Assembly (NCBI GenBank): GCA_947504185.1 | Contig: CANNGJ010000029.1 | Coordinates: 1-35,447 of the forward strand | Reading direction: 5' to 3' | DNA length: 35,447 nt | From: an uncultured Tenacibaculum sp. | GTDB taxonomy: Bacteria; Bacteroidota; Bacteroidia; Flavobacteriales; Flavobacteriaceae | Shown: positions 1-8,837 of the stretch, one piece after another | Layout: each line of letters starts with the position of its first letter | Position numbering within the stretch: the stretch's first letter is position 1 | The notes under the pieces: model-generated | Told to the model about the DNA's origin: nothing | Databases searched by the model: none | What the model saw: the letters and a program-made list of their open reading frames with translations, nothing else | Made by a program: the position numbers and the translations under genes

Positions 1-1218
1 AACTGTGATGGAGTATTCAGTCCAACGGTAACCACAGACGGTCCGGTATTGACTAGTGGCGATAGTAATTGTACTACGTATAGTCAAACCTGGAAAGCGA
101 ACTATAAAGACCTTTGTTTAAACGATGCTGTAGAAGCGAGTATTACCTATACTTGGAAAGAAGACAAGGTATTGCCAGTGATATACGATTTACCGGAAGC
201 TCAAGAATTGTGTAATAAAGAATTGCCAGAATCTTTAGATGCAAAGTGGAGAGATAATTGTTCAGTTGGAGGTAATTTAACTGCCTACCCTACAAATGTA
301 AGAACAGAGGGTTGTATTAAATATGCAGACTATATTTTTGAAGCTGAGGATGGTTGTGAAAACAAAACTAGAGAGGTAATAACAATGTCTTCTGAGTTTG
401 ATAAATATGAAAACTGTGAGACAGCATTTGCGAGGTATGGTGAGAATTCATGTTTCTTAAACGATGGCTTTAATCGTTGGGGTTGGACAAATTATTTTGC
501 AGAAGAAGGCACTTACATTATGCCGTTGTATGCGGGAGCACCAGTATGTGACCCTATAGCAGAAGGTAAAGGAACTCAAACAGGAGAGGTAACGGTGACT
601 TATGAAGGAGGATTTGTTTCTGTAGAGTATAATTTATTTGAAGGATATGTTATGAACGAGGCTCATGTATATGTAGGTTGTGAAAAATACCCTACAAATA
701 AAAAAGGTAAGCAAATTGTTTCACCAGGTCAGTACAACTTTAATACAGGTTCTTTAGATTACGCATCTAATTACACTGTAGGACCTATTGCAGCAAGCGG
801 ACCAATATATGTTATAGCACATGCGGTAACTTGTGAAGAAATTTGTAGATGTTCTGAGTCTGAAGATAATAATGGTTCAACTGTTCCTTCAGGAAGTATA
901 GACTGTGATGAAACAGAAGAACAAGTTGCTCAAATTCAAGAGCCAATAAGTTTTAAAGCATACCCAGTTCCGTTTGAAGATGAATTATCAATTGGATACA
1001 AGTATGAGTTTGATACAGATGTAATAATTGAGGTGTATACTATTAATGGTTTACTAATTAAGAAAGTTATAAAAGATTCTTATGAAAAATCAACTGATGA
1101 TGTTATTAAGTTAGATTTAACAGGAATTCCAAATCAAACATTAATAGTTAAGTTGATAACTAGTAAGGGAGTAGCTAGCAGAAAAGTTATCGCTAAGCGA
1201 CCTAAGAAGAGAAAGTAA
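1..1218 (+). CDS. C-terminal part of large T9SS-secreted cysteine-rich adhesin-like protein (5' partial)
   Basis: The reading frame is open from base 1, so the gene enters from upstream and only the last 405 residues are visible; the TTG at 49 is not a real start. The first ~130 visible residues resemble the repeated Ig-like modules of very large flavobacterial surface proteins: 'C-N-D' and 'D-G-C-E-N' turns, paired cysteines, and a 'sitYTWKED' strand. A second domain (about visible residues 190-290) is followed by a Ser/Asp/Asn-rich linker. The last ~90 residues, from 'fkAYPVPFEDELSI', look like a type A T9SS sorting domain, which directs Sec export and then passage through the type IX outer-membrane machine with cleavage of the domain. 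The protein ends in an unusually basic tail, KRPKKRK. Likely role: cell-surface adhesion or gliding-associated filament. The substrate is unknown. Confidence is high for the sorting domain, moderate for the adhesin role. Confidence 0.8.
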   Translation, partial: NCDGVFSPTVTTDGPVLTSGDSNCTTYSQTWKANYKDLCLNDAVEASITYTWKEDKVLPVIYDLPEAQELCNKELPESLDAKWRDNCSVGGNLTAYPTNVRTEGCIKYADYIFEAEDGCENKTREVITMSSEFDKYENCETAFARYGENSCFLNDGFNRWGWTNYFAEEGTYIMPLYAGAPVCDPIAEGKGTQTGEVTVTYEGGFVSVEYNLFEGYVMNEAHVYVGCEKYPTNKKGKQIVSPGQYNFNTGSLDYASNYTVGPIAASGPIYVIAHAVTCEEICRCSESEDNNGSTVPSGSIDCDETEEQVAQIQEPISFKAYPVPFEDELSIGYKYEFDTDVIIEVYTINGLLIKKVIKDSYEKSTDDVIKLDLTGIPNQTLIVKLITSKGVASRKVIAKRPKKRK

Positions 1219-1310
1219 CCTGAATTATTAATGGTGCGTGGTAGGGTTGATGAATAAATATATTGTAATTTTTAGCTTTTCTACCACGCTCTATATTAAA
1301 AATTAAAATA

Positions 1311-1371
1311 ATAATTAACCATAAAAAAAATACTGAGATTTAATCTCAGTATTTTTTTTATGGTTAATTAT
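1311..1371. terminator. Perfect 28-bp-arm inverted repeat, bidirectional terminator
   Basis: Arms 1311-1338 and 1344-1371 are exact reverse complements around a 5-nt loop. The stem includes an A8 tract on the left and T8 tract on the right, so either strand gives a hairpin (core actgaga/tctcagt) followed by a U-run. It lies between the convergent T9SS gene (ends 1218) and the stress protein gene (ends 1378), which fits a shared terminator. The arms are longer than a terminator needs. Confidence 0.85.
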
Positions 1372-1377
1372 GTTAGT

Positions 1378-2205
1378 CTATACTCTAAATGTAAGCATAG
1401 GTTTTATAGCATTTTTAGATAAATGTCTAGTAATACTGCCATTAAAAATGTGAGATAAACCACTTCTGCCGTGAGTAGCTAAAGCAATAATATCAGCATT
1501 AATTTCATCAGAAAAATTTAAAATCCCTCTTTCTATAGATGAATCATTATAGGTGTTTATTGTATAGTTATCAAGATTGTGCTTATTGGCAAAATCCTGA
1601 ATTCGTTCCTTGGTCTTTTGAGTGTTCTCAAATTTTTGAGGTGTATTGATTTTTAGCAAGTGTATCTTGCTGTTAAAATTTTTAGAAAAATCTAAAAAAC
1701 GATTAAAAGCCTTGTCTTTATCTGGTTTAAAACTAGAAGCAAAAATTAAATTTTTAGGGTTGAAAACCTCATCATTTTCTTTAGTAACTAAAACAGGAGC
1801 TTCTGAATTTCTAACTACCTTTTCTGTGTTCGAGCCAATAATCATTTCTTCTAAATCGGTATGACCTTTAGATCCCATAACAATTAAATCTGCATTAATT
1901 TTTTTACCATAATCACGAATACCTTCATACGGGTTTTGAAACCGAATGGCATGTTTTATGTTGTCATTTTTAGGGAAAAACTGTTGTTTGTAGTTCATTA
2001 ATTTATCTTTTACTTTTCTTATGTATAGCATGCTTTCCGGAATGCTAAAATTACTTCCCCCTCCCATATCAATAATACCAGTAGGAAGTTCAATCATATG
2101 TAATAAATGAATTTCGCTATCTGAATTTTTTGCAATAGTAGAAGCTAATTTTGAAGCGTGTTCAGAAGGTTTTGAAAAATCGGTGGGTACAAGTATTTTT
2201 TTCAT
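1378..2205 (-). CDS. Tandem-domain universal stress protein (UspA family)
   Basis: This is a 275-residue cytosolic protein with two UspA domains (about 1-145 and 150-275). Each keeps the nucleotide-binding loop G-2x-G-9x-G-S/T: G111-S125 in the first, and THGRSGL...NGS at 244-257 in the second, so both halves may bind ATP. I chose the Met at 2205 because MKKILVPTDFS is the standard beginning of the family. The longer frame to 2253 would add 16 residues with no family character. The gene is convergent with the T9SS adhesin and divergent from rimP. Members respond to starvation, oxygen or redox stress; the exact trigger cannot be read here. Confidence 0.9.
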   Translation of the reverse strand: MKKILVPTDFSKPSEHASKLASTIAKNSDSEIHLLHMIELPTGIIDMGGGSNFSIPESMLYIRKVKDKLMNYKQQFFPKNDNIKHAIRFQNPYEGIRDYGKKINADLIVMGSKGHTDLEEMIIGSNTEKVVRNSEAPVLVTKENDEVFNPKNLIFASSFKPDKDKAFNRFLDFSKNFNSKIHLLKINTPQKFENTQKTKERIQDFANKHNLDNYTINTYNDSSIERGILNFSDEINADIIALATHGRSGLSHIFNGSITRHLSKNAIKPMLTFRV

Positions 2206-2271
2206 AATAAAAAGGTTTTTAGAAGGATAGTGTTTTAAATTTACGAAAAACATTTTGATTAAGAAAGATAT

Positions 2272-2302
2272 TTGTATGTTAATGAATAACTTACTATATT
2301 TG
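2272..2302 (+). promoter_or_regulatory. Putative promoter of rimP-nusA-infB
   Basis: A TTG (-33 type) at 2272-2274 is followed after 20 nt by TATATTTG at 2295-2302, matching the Bacteroidota -7 consensus TAnnTTTG. Transcription would start near 2307, leaving a leader of about 57 nt that contains the hairpin at 2330-2347. Confidence 0.6.
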
Positions 2303-2329
2303 CAGCAAATTTATTAATTAGATAGATGA

Positions 2330-2354
2330 AGGGGACGAGAGTCCCCTCTTTTTA
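2330..2354 (+). promoter_or_regulatory. Leader hairpin plus U-run (possible attenuator) upstream of rimP
   Basis: A 7-bp GC-rich stem (AGGGGAC/GTCCCCT) closes on a GAGA tetraloop (GNRA type) at 2337-2340 and is followed by CTTTTTAT. This has the form of an intrinsic terminator. It lies between the predicted start of transcription and the rimP ATG at 2364, so it would act inside the leader of an operon that encodes the termination factor NusA. Confidence 0.6.
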
Positions 2355-2363
2355 TACCTTAGG

Positions 2364-2825
2364 ATGAATCAAGATAAAGTAAAAGAATTATTACAAGAAG
2401 CCTTGCAAGAGAACGAATCGTTGTATTTAATCGATTTGCAATTTTTAGCAAATAGCAAGATTAAAGTAATTGTTGATGGAGATTCAGGTGTGTCATTAAG
2501 TGAGTGTGTTCGTATTAGTAGAAATATAGAGCATAATTTAGATAGAGAAGAAGAAGATTTTTCTTTAGAAGTTACCACTCCAGATATTGCACACCCGCTT
2601 ACTGTAAAGCGTCAGTATAAAAAGAATATTAGTAGAATTTTAAAAGTTAAAACAGCAACTGAGGAATTTGAAGGTACGTTAACCGAAGCAACGGATGATA
2701 ATATTACCCTGTTTTGGAAAGCAAGAGAGCCTAAGCCAATTGGTAAAGGAAAGCATACGGTAGAAAAAACAGTAGCAATACCGTATCAAGATATTAAAGA
2801 AGCAAAAGTGAAGATCATATTTTAA
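2364..2825 (+). CDS. rimP: Ribosome maturation factor RimP
   Basis: At 153 residues this has the usual RimP length. RimP is a cytosolic factor that binds the 30S precursor and helps the central pseudoknot and S12 assemble. The N-terminal alpha/beta domain contains the typical 'vDGDSGVSLSECVRISRNIE' stretch (about residues 37-56). The following 'LEVTTPDIAHPLTVKRQYKKNISR' stands where the family has LEVSSPGLDRPL, joining to the C-terminal SH3-like domain that ends '...AIPYQDIKEAKVKIIF'. Gene order rimP-nusA-infB is the widely conserved one, with 12 nt to nusA, so co-transcription is expected. The ATG at 2364 is the only sensible start after the leader hairpin. Confidence 0.95.
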   Translation: MNQDKVKELLQEALQENESLYLIDLQFLANSKIKVIVDGDSGVSLSECVRISRNIEHNLDREEEDFSLEVTTPDIAHPLTVKRQYKKNISRILKVKTATEEFEGTLTEATDDNITLFWKAREPKPIGKGKHTVEKTVAIPYQDIKEAKVKIIF

Positions 2826-2837
2826 TAAGAGAATGAA

Positions 2838-4094
2838 ATGGAAAATATTGCATTAATTGAGTCATTTTCAGAGTTTAAAGATAATAAAAGTATAGACAGA
2901 GTAACACTAATGTCTATCTTAGAAGAAGTATTTCGTGCTGCATTAAAACGTAGATTTGGTTCAGATGAGAACTTCGATATAATTATCAATCCAGACAAAG
3001 GAGATTTAGAAATTTGGAGGAATCGAGTGGTAGTTGCCGATGGTTTTTCTGAGGATGATAATGAAGAAATTGAACTTGCTGAAGCAAGAAGAATCGAGCC
3101 AGATTTTGAAATCGGGGAAGATGTGTCAGAAGAAGTGAAGTTAATAGATTTAGGTAGACGTGCGATTTTAGCATTACGTCAAAATCTTATTTCTAAAATT
3201 CACGAACACGATAGTACTAATATTTTTAAGCAGTTTAAAGATTTAGAAGGTGAAATTTATAGTGCAGAAGTGCACCATATTCGTCATAATGCAGTAATTT
3301 TGTTAGATGATGAAGGAAACGAGATTGTTCTGCCAAAGAGTGAGCAAATTCGTTCAGACTTTTTTAGAAAAGGAGATTCTGTAAGAGGTGTAATTAAAAC
3401 GGTAGAATTAAGAGGTAATAAACCAGCTATTATTTTATCAAGAACTTCACCAGCATTTTTAGTAAAATTATTCGAGCAAGAAATACCAGAAGTTTTCGAC
3501 GGATTAATTACTATTGAAGGCGTTGCTAGAATCCCTGGAGATAAAGCAAAAATTGCAGTAGATTCTTATGATGATAGAATCGATCCAGTTGGAGCATGTG
3601 TAGGTGTTAAAGGATCTCGTATTCACGGAATTGTTCGTGAATTAGGAAACGAAAACATTGATGTAATCAATTATACAAAGAACGAACAGTTATTTGTGTC
3701 TAGAGCATTAAGTCCAGCAAAAGTAACTTCTGTAGATATTAAGTTATACGAAGAAGAGAAAAATGGTAAAAAAGGACGTGTAAACGTTTTATTAAAACCA
3801 GAAGAAGTATCAAAAGCAATTGGTCGTGCAGGAGTTAATATTCGTTTAGCAAGTGAGTTAACAGGATATGAAATTGATGTACAACGTGAAGGTTTAGAAG
3901 AAGAAGATGTTGAATTAACAGAATTTTCTGACGAAATCGAAGCTTGGGTAATAGCAGAATTCAATAAAATTGGTTTAGATACAGCAAAGAGTGTCCTTGA
4001 AAAAGATGTATCTATGTTAGTACAGAGAACTGATTTAGAGGAGGAGACAATTTTAGATGTTCAACGAATTTTAAGAGAAGAATTCGAAGACTAA
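2838..4094 (+). CDS. nusA: Transcription termination/antitermination factor NusA
   Basis: The 418-residue NusA binds RNA polymerase and nascent RNA and modulates pausing, termination and antitermination. Order of domains: N-terminal polymerase-binding domain (about 1-130), S1 domain (about 135-200, 'GEIYSAEVHHIRHNAVILLDDEGNEIVLPKSEQ'), KH1 (about 230-285, GACVGVKGSRIHGIV) and KH2 (about 310-350, with the loop 'AIGRAGVNIRLA'). It ends with an acidic segment and lacks the two C-terminal acidic repeats of E. coli NusA, as is usual outside Proteobacteria. It follows rimP by 12 nt and precedes infB by 121 nt. Confidence 0.95.
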   Translation: MENIALIESFSEFKDNKSIDRVTLMSILEEVFRAALKRRFGSDENFDIIINPDKGDLEIWRNRVVVADGFSEDDNEEIELAEARRIEPDFEIGEDVSEEVKLIDLGRRAILALRQNLISKIHEHDSTNIFKQFKDLEGEIYSAEVHHIRHNAVILLDDEGNEIVLPKSEQIRSDFFRKGDSVRGVIKTVELRGNKPAIILSRTSPAFLVKLFEQEIPEVFDGLITIEGVARIPGDKAKIAVDSYDDRIDPVGACVGVKGSRIHGIVRELGNENIDVINYTKNEQLFVSRALSPAKVTSVDIKLYEEEKNGKKGRVNVLLKPEEVSKAIGRAGVNIRLASELTGYEIDVQREGLEEEDVELTEFSDEIEAWVIAEFNKIGLDTAKSVLEKDVSMLVQRTDLEEETILDVQRILREEFED

Positions 4095-4107
4095 ATAGAA
4101 GAAGGAG

Positions 4108-4142
4108 GTTAGCATATCCTATGTGATAACATAAAAGCTAAC
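4108..4142 (+). promoter_or_regulatory. Nested hairpins in the nusA-infB spacer
   Basis: The outer arms gttagc (4108-4113) and gctaac (4137-4142) enclose a smaller hairpin, tatgt-gata-acata (4120-4133). No U-run follows, so this is not a terminator. It could be an RNA processing or translational element for infB, or chance pairing in AT-rich DNA. The rest of the 121-nt spacer shows no gene. Confidence 0.25.
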
Positions 4143-4215
4143 AATTAAAGAAAAAGAACATAACTATATGACAAGTATAAAGTGTGTTTTTTCAATAAAA
4201 AGTATAAAATAATTT

Positions 4216-7020
4216 ATGGCTGAAGCTAAAAAATTAAGACTTAATAAAGTATTAAGAGAATTAAATATCTCTTTAGACAGGGCTGTCGAACACTTGGCTA
4301 AAAACGGTCACGAAATCGAAGCACGTCCTACTACTAAAATATCTTCTGCAGAATATCAAATATTATTTGATGGTTTTCAGACAGATAAATCTAAAAAGGT
4401 TGCCTCTAAAGAAGTTGGTGAAGAGAAGCGTAAGGAGAAAGAAGCAATACGTCTGAAATTAGAAGAAGAGCAAGAGAAGAAGAGGGTAGAAGACGAAGCT
4501 AAAAAGCAAGAAGTTTTAAAAGCCAAAGCTGAAAAGTTAGAGTTAAAAACTGTTGGTAAAATAGATGTAAAAACTGGTAAAGCAGTTGAAGAAACTAAAG
4601 AACCAGTAGTAAAACCTAAAAAAGAAGCTCCGGTTAAAGAAACTAAGAAAGTTGAAAAACCAGTAGTTAAGGTTGAGGAAAAGAAAGAAGCTCCTAAAAA
4701 AGTTGAAAAACCAAAAGAGGTAAAAGCAGAGACTCCTAAGAAAGTGGAAGCTAAAGTGCCTAAAAAGGTTGTAGAAACAAAAAAGGAAGAAGTGAAAGCT
4801 GAACCAGTAGTTGAAATTACTGCAGAGAATGCTGAGAAATTAAAAACTCAATATAAAAAATTAGACGGTCCTAAAATTACAGGTCAAAAAATTGACTTGA
4901 AACAATTTGAAAGACCTAAGAAGAAAAAACCAGATGCTAAGGCAGACGCAGATAAGAAAAAGCGTAAAAGAATTAGCAAACCAGGTACACCAAAAACTGG
5001 TGGAGGTGGTGTAGGTAGACCTCAAGGAAATCGTGCTGGAGGTAACCGTGGAGGTAACAATCGTCCAGGGTTTAGAGGAAGAGGAGCACAAAGACCAGCA
5101 GTTAAAAAAGAAGAACCAACAGAAGCAGAAGTACAAAAACAAGTACGTGAGACTTTAGAAAGACTTCAAGGTAAATCTAAAAAAGGTAAAGGAGCAAAAT
5201 ACCGTAGAAATAAAAGAGATGCTCACCGTGAACAATCAGAAGCAGATTTACAAGCAGCACAAGCTGAAAGTAAAGTATTAAAAGTAACAGAATTTGTTAC
5301 TGTTAGTGAAGTTGCTACGATGATGGATGTTCCGGTAACTAACATTATTTCTTCATGTATGATGTTAGGAATGATGGTAACAATGAATCAGCGTTTAGAT
5401 GCTGAAACATTAGCAATCGTTGCAGAAGAATTTAATTATACAGTAGAGTTTGTTGGAGCTGAAGTAGAGGAATCTATTGAAGAAGTAGAAGATAAACCAG
5501 AAGATTTAGAAACTCGTGCGCCAATTATAACGGTAATGGGTCACGTAGATCACGGTAAAACTTCGTTATTAGATTATATCCGTAAAGCGAATGTAATTGA
5601 AGGTGAATCAGGTGGAATTACTCAGCATATTGGTGCTTACGCGGTAAGTGTTGGAGATCAAAAAATTGCTTTCTTAGATACACCAGGTCACGAGGCCTTT
5701 ACAGCAATGCGTGCTCGTGGAGCTCAGGTTACCGATTTAGTAATTATTGTTGTGGCAGCAGATGATGATGTAATGCCTCAAACAAAAGAAGCAATATCGC
5801 ATGCGCAAGCAGCAGGAGTACCAATCATATTTGCAATAAATAAGATTGATAAGCCAAATGCAAATCCAGATAATATTAAAACACAACTTTCTTCTATGAA
5901 TTTATTAGTAGAAGATTGGGGAGGTAATATTCAATCTCAAGAAATTTCTGCTAAAACAGGACAAGGAGTTGAAGAATTATTAGAAAAAGTATTATTAGAA
6001 GCAGAAGTATTAGAGTTAAAAGCTAACCCTAATAAAAATGCAACCGGAGCTGTAGTAGAAGCTTTATTAGATAAAGGTAGAGGATATGTATCTACAATTT
6101 TAGTACAAGCAGGTAGCTTAAAAATTGGAGATTATATTTTAGCCGGAAAGCATAGTGGTAAAGTAAGAGCTATGTTCGATGATAAAGGAAATAAAGTTAA
6201 AGTGGCAGGACCATCAACACCAGTATCAATCTTAGGATTAGACGGTGCACCACAAGCAGGTGATAAGTTTAATGTATTTGATGATGAGCGTGAAGCGAAG
6301 CAAATCGCAGCAAAACGTTCTCAATTACAACGTGAGCAATCTGTAAGAACGCAAAAAACGTTAACATTAGCAGAAATTGGTCGTCGTATTGCTTTAGGAG
6401 ATTTCAAAGAATTAAACATAATCTTAAAAGGAGATGTAGATGGTTCGGTAGAAGCATTAACAGATTCTTTCCAAAAATTATCTACTGAAGAAATTCAGGT
6501 TAATATCTTACATAAAGGAGTTGGAGCAATTACAGAATCTGATGTATTGTTAGCAACAGCGTCTGATGCAATTATTGTTGGATTTAATGTGCGTCCACAA
6601 GGAAATGCTCGTGTAGTAGCAGATAGAGAAGAAGTTGATATTAGAACATATTCTATTATCTATGATGCTATCAACGACTTGAAAGATGCAATGGAAGGAA
6701 TGTTATCTCCTGAAATGAAAGAAGAAGTTCTTGGTAATGTTGAAATTAGAGAAGTTTATAAAATTTCTAAAGTTGGAAACATTGCAGGATGTATGGTAAT
6801 GAGTGGTAAGATTACAAGAGATGCCAAGGTTCGTATTATTCGTGATGGAATTGTTGTTCACGACGGATTATTAACTTCATTAAAGCGTTTTAAAGACGAT
6901 GTTAAAGAAGTAACGAAAGGATACGATTGTGGTCTTCAAATTAAAGGATACAACGATATTAAAGAAGGAGATACTATTGAAGCTTATACTGAAGTAGCAG
7001 TTAAGAAAAAGCTTAAGTAA
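4216..7020 (+). CDS. infB: Translation initiation factor IF-2
   Basis: IF-2 is a 934-residue GTPase that brings fMet-tRNA to the 30S subunit and promotes 50S joining. The first ~50 residues form an IF2_N-type helical domain ([21 protein letters not shown]). A long Lys/Glu/Pro/Val-rich low-complexity arm follows (about 60-250), then a Gly/Arg/Asn-rich RGG-like patch (about 262-295), a second IF2_N motif (about 350-400), and the G domain. G motifs are seen as GHVDHGKT at 442-449, DTPGH at 488-492, NKID at 542-545 and SAKTG further on. Domains II, III and the C-terminal initiator-tRNA binding domain are complete. Length is normal for the phylum. Confidence 0.96.
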   Translation: MAEAKKLRLNKVLRELNISLDRAVEHLAKNGHEIEARPTTKISSAEYQILFDGFQTDKSKKVASKEVGEEKRKEKEAIRLKLEEEQEKKRVEDEAKKQEVLKAKAEKLELKTVGKIDVKTGKAVEETKEPVVKPKKEAPVKETKKVEKPVVKVEEKKEAPKKVEKPKEVKAETPKKVEAKVPKKVVETKKEEVKAEPVVEITAENAEKLKTQYKKLDGPKITGQKIDLKQFERPKKKKPDAKADADKKKRKRISKPGTPKTGGGGVGRPQGNRAGGNRGGNNRPGFRGRGAQRPAVKKEEPTEAEVQKQVRETLERLQGKSKKGKGAKYRRNKRDAHREQSEADLQAAQAESKVLKVTEFVTVSEVATMMDVPVTNIISSCMMLGMMVTMNQRLDAETLAIVAEEFNYTVEFVGAEVEESIEEVEDKPEDLETRAPIITVMGHVDHGKTSLLDYIRKANVIEGESGGITQHIGAYAVSVGDQKIAFLDTPGHEAFTAMRARGAQVTDLVIIVVAADDDVMPQTKEAISHAQAAGVPIIFAINKIDKPNANPDNIKTQLSSMNLLVEDWGGNIQSQEISAKTGQGVEELLEKVLLEAEVLELKANPNKNATGAVVEALLDKGRGYVSTILVQAGSLKIGDYILAGKHSGKVRAMFDDKGNKVKVAGPSTPVSILGLDGAPQAGDKFNVFDDEREAKQIAAKRSQLQREQSVRTQKTLTLAEIGRRIALGDFKELNIILKGDVDGSVEALTDSFQKLSTEEIQVNILHKGVGAITESDVLLATASDAIIVGFNVRPQGNARVVADREEVDIRTYSIIYDAINDLKDAMEGMLSPEMKEEVLGNVEIREVYKISKVGNIAGCMVMSGKITRDAKVRIIRDGIVVHDGLLTSLKRFKDDVKEVTKGYDCGLQIKGYNDIKEGDTIEAYTEVAVKKKLK

Positions 7021-7046
7021 AAATTACTTTTTATAATAAAATTTTA

Positions 7047-7076
7047 AAAGACACCTTAATTAAGGTGTCTTTTTTT
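7047..7076 (+). terminator. Terminator of the rimP-nusA-infB operon
   Basis: A self-complementary stretch aaaagacacctt-aatt-aaggtgtctttt (7047-7074) runs into more T residues, 26 nt after the infB stop. Confidence 0.85.
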
Positions 7077-7349
7077 GTTCTTTTTTAAAATATTGACATT
7101 TTCTATCTCATATTGTTGGAAATAAAGATGTTGGATAATTATTAAAATTAATGATTAGAAGTGGAATTTAAAGGGTTTTACACTATTAAAAATATTTTTT
7201 TGTCTATTAAAATATACATGTATATTGCATATCGTTAAAAAACCCTTCATTTTATTATTAATATAGTAAAATTTTAACTAATTCTTCACGTGAATTTTGT
7301 TTTCGGTTTTTAGCATAAAACAATTAACTAATTTTAAATTTTTCACAAC
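7077..7349. other. Intergenic region upstream of the M43 protease gene, with palindromes
   Basis: This is the larger part of a 329-nt gene-free gap (7021-7349). It holds a 16-bp perfect palindrome aatataca/tgtatatt at 7211-7226, a 9-bp inverted repeat (aagggtttt 7171-7179, aaaaccctt 7239-7247) around it, and a 10-bp palindrome ttcacgtgaa at 7285-7294. I see no TAnnTTTG box and no convincing small open frame on either strand. Confidence 0.4.
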
Positions 7350-8333
7350 ATGAAAAGAATTTTTCTAACGATGGCAATTGCTGCTGGAATTTTAGTAGGC
7401 TGTCAAACAAATGAACAAAACCCTAATTTAGATCCTGAAATTGAATCAGTAGCTGATTTAGAGGTTTTACCAAGAGCAGATAAGCAATGTTTTGCTAATG
7501 ATGCTTTACAAGCTAATATGGCAAAAGATGCTGGCTTAAAGGATAGAATGGATAAAATAGAGTCTTTTACTGCAAATTATGTTGAAAAAGTTCAAAAAGG
7601 AGAGCTACAATCTAGATTAGTGAATGGTAAAATTCAAATTCCTGTTGTATTTCACGTTATTTATAAAAGGTCTAGTGAGAACGTATCATTATCTACCTTA
7701 CAAGGTCAGATTGATGCAATGAATGAAGATTTTAACTTGCAAAATCCAAACAGAGGAGCAATGCCAGCTGAGTTTGCAGGTGTTGAAGCAAATGTAGGTA
7801 TCGATTTTGTTATTGAAGATGTAATTAGAGTTCAAAATAGAAAGAAAAGAAGTTGGAGACCAAATGATGATATGAAATTTTCTTCAAAAGGAGGAAGTGA
7901 TGTTGTAAACCCACAAGAGTTTTTAAATATTTGGGTTGTTAATTATATGCCGTACCAAGGAGGTCAAATTTTAGGATATGCTCAATTCCCTGGAGGTAGC
8001 TGGACTACAGATGGTGTTGTAATGGCAGCTCCTTTTGTTGGTCGTAACCAAAGAACAGCTACTCACGAAGTTGGTCACTGGTTAAACTTACGTCACATTT
8101 GGGGTGACGGTGGATGTGGAGCTAGCGATTTTGTTGCTGATACTCCAGATGCTGACGGTAATAGTAGAGGATGCCCTTCTTACCCTGTAATTGAGTGTGG
8201 AAGCGCTAACATGACAATGAACTTCATGGATTACTCTAGTGATGATTGTATGTATATGTTTACTAATGGTCAAAAAGCTAGAATGGAAGCAGTATTTGCT
8301 CCAGGAGGTTTTAGAGCTACAATGGCTGACTAA
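7350..8333 (+). CDS. Lipoprotein M43-type (pappalysin-like) zinc metalloprotease
   Basis: This 327-residue protein begins with a lipoprotein signal whose lipobox LVGC puts the lipidated Cys at residue 18. A propeptide-like helical stretch (about 45-90) comes before the catalytic domain. The zinc site is HEVGHWLNLRHIWGD: H239, E240, H243 and H249, i.e. HExxHxxxxxHxxGD as in metzincins of family M43. The Met-turn is NFMDY with Met293. Cysteines around 'GGCGASDFVADTPD' and 'CPSYPVIECG' are placed as in M43B enzymes such as ulilysin and mirolysin. The protein ends soon after the catalytic domain and has no T9SS sorting domain, so it is expected to be tethered to a membrane. Substrate unknown. Confidence 0.88.
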   Translation: MKRIFLTMAIAAGILVGCQTNEQNPNLDPEIESVADLEVLPRADKQCFANDALQANMAKDAGLKDRMDKIESFTANYVEKVQKGELQSRLVNGKIQIPVVFHVIYKRSSENVSLSTLQGQIDAMNEDFNLQNPNRGAMPAEFAGVEANVGIDFVIEDVIRVQNRKKRSWRPNDDMKFSSKGGSDVVNPQEFLNIWVVNYMPYQGGQILGYAQFPGGSWTTDGVVMAAPFVGRNQRTATHEVGHWLNLRHIWGDGGCGASDFVADTPDADGNSRGCPSYPVIECGSANMTMNFMDYSSDDCMYMFTNGQKARMEAVFAPGGFRATMAD

Positions 8334-8363
8334 TTTTCAGTAAATAATAAATTCATATATTGA

Positions 8364-8390
8364 GGCGTTCTTTAATTAAAGGACGCCCTT
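8364..8390 (+). terminator. Terminator after the M43 protease gene
   Basis: The stem ggcgttcttt/aaaggacgcc (8364-8373 and 8378-8387, one G-T pair) with an aatt loop is followed by a short T-run, 30 nt after the protease stop. Confidence 0.7.
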
Positions 8391-8411
8391 TATATTTATA
8401 AATAAAACTCA

Positions 8412-8837
8412 ATGAAAATTTTTAAGATAATAACTCCAGTATTTTTTTTAATAATGATAAGCTGTACTGCTCAAAATAAATCAAATAATTTTGATGCAAT
8501 TAATTATGAGGCCCAAACGCGAGGTAGTATGGTTAAAATTAATGTAGATAGTAATAAAGTACATTATAAAACTTATGAAAATGAAGGGACATATGAGTTG
8601 TCTCAAGATCAATTAGAGAAGTTAAATAACTTAGTAAGTGAATTAAATCTTAAAGAAATTAAAGATTTAAAAGCTCCATCAAAAAATAGTGCAACGGATA
8701 GAGCTTTGATTGCTAAAGTTTCATTTAAGGTAAAAGATAAAGAATATACTTCATCTACTTTTGATGCAGGTAATCCACCGAAAGAATTAAAAAAGTTAGA
8801 AAACTTACTGTTTTTATTAGCTAAGTTAAAAGAATAA
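8412..8837 (+). CDS. Small lipoprotein of unknown function
   Basis: The 141-residue product has a lipoprotein signal with lipobox MISC (Cys18), then a Gln/Asn/Ser-rich linker. A compact alpha/beta region follows, including 'GTYELSQDQLEKLNNLVSELNLKEIKDLKAP' (helical, about 58-88) and two beta-like stretches (KVHYKTYENEG, AKVSFKVKDKEYTSSTF). I do not recognise the family. It follows the protease but is separated from it by a terminator, so joint transcription is doubtful. It ends at a shared convergent terminator. Confidence 0.75.
   Translation: MKIFKIITPVFFLIMISCTAQNKSNNFDAINYEAQTRGSMVKINVDSNKVHYKTYENEGTYELSQDQLEKLNNLVSELNLKEIKDLKAPSKNSATDRALIAKVSFKVKDKEYTSSTFDAGNPPKELKKLENLLFLLAKLKE

Noticed and set aside
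2833..2856. Seven-codon upstream frame (MKWKILH) overlapping the nusA start
   Set aside because: Could be a control peptide, but so short a frame is expected by chance in AT-rich DNA and nothing else supports it.
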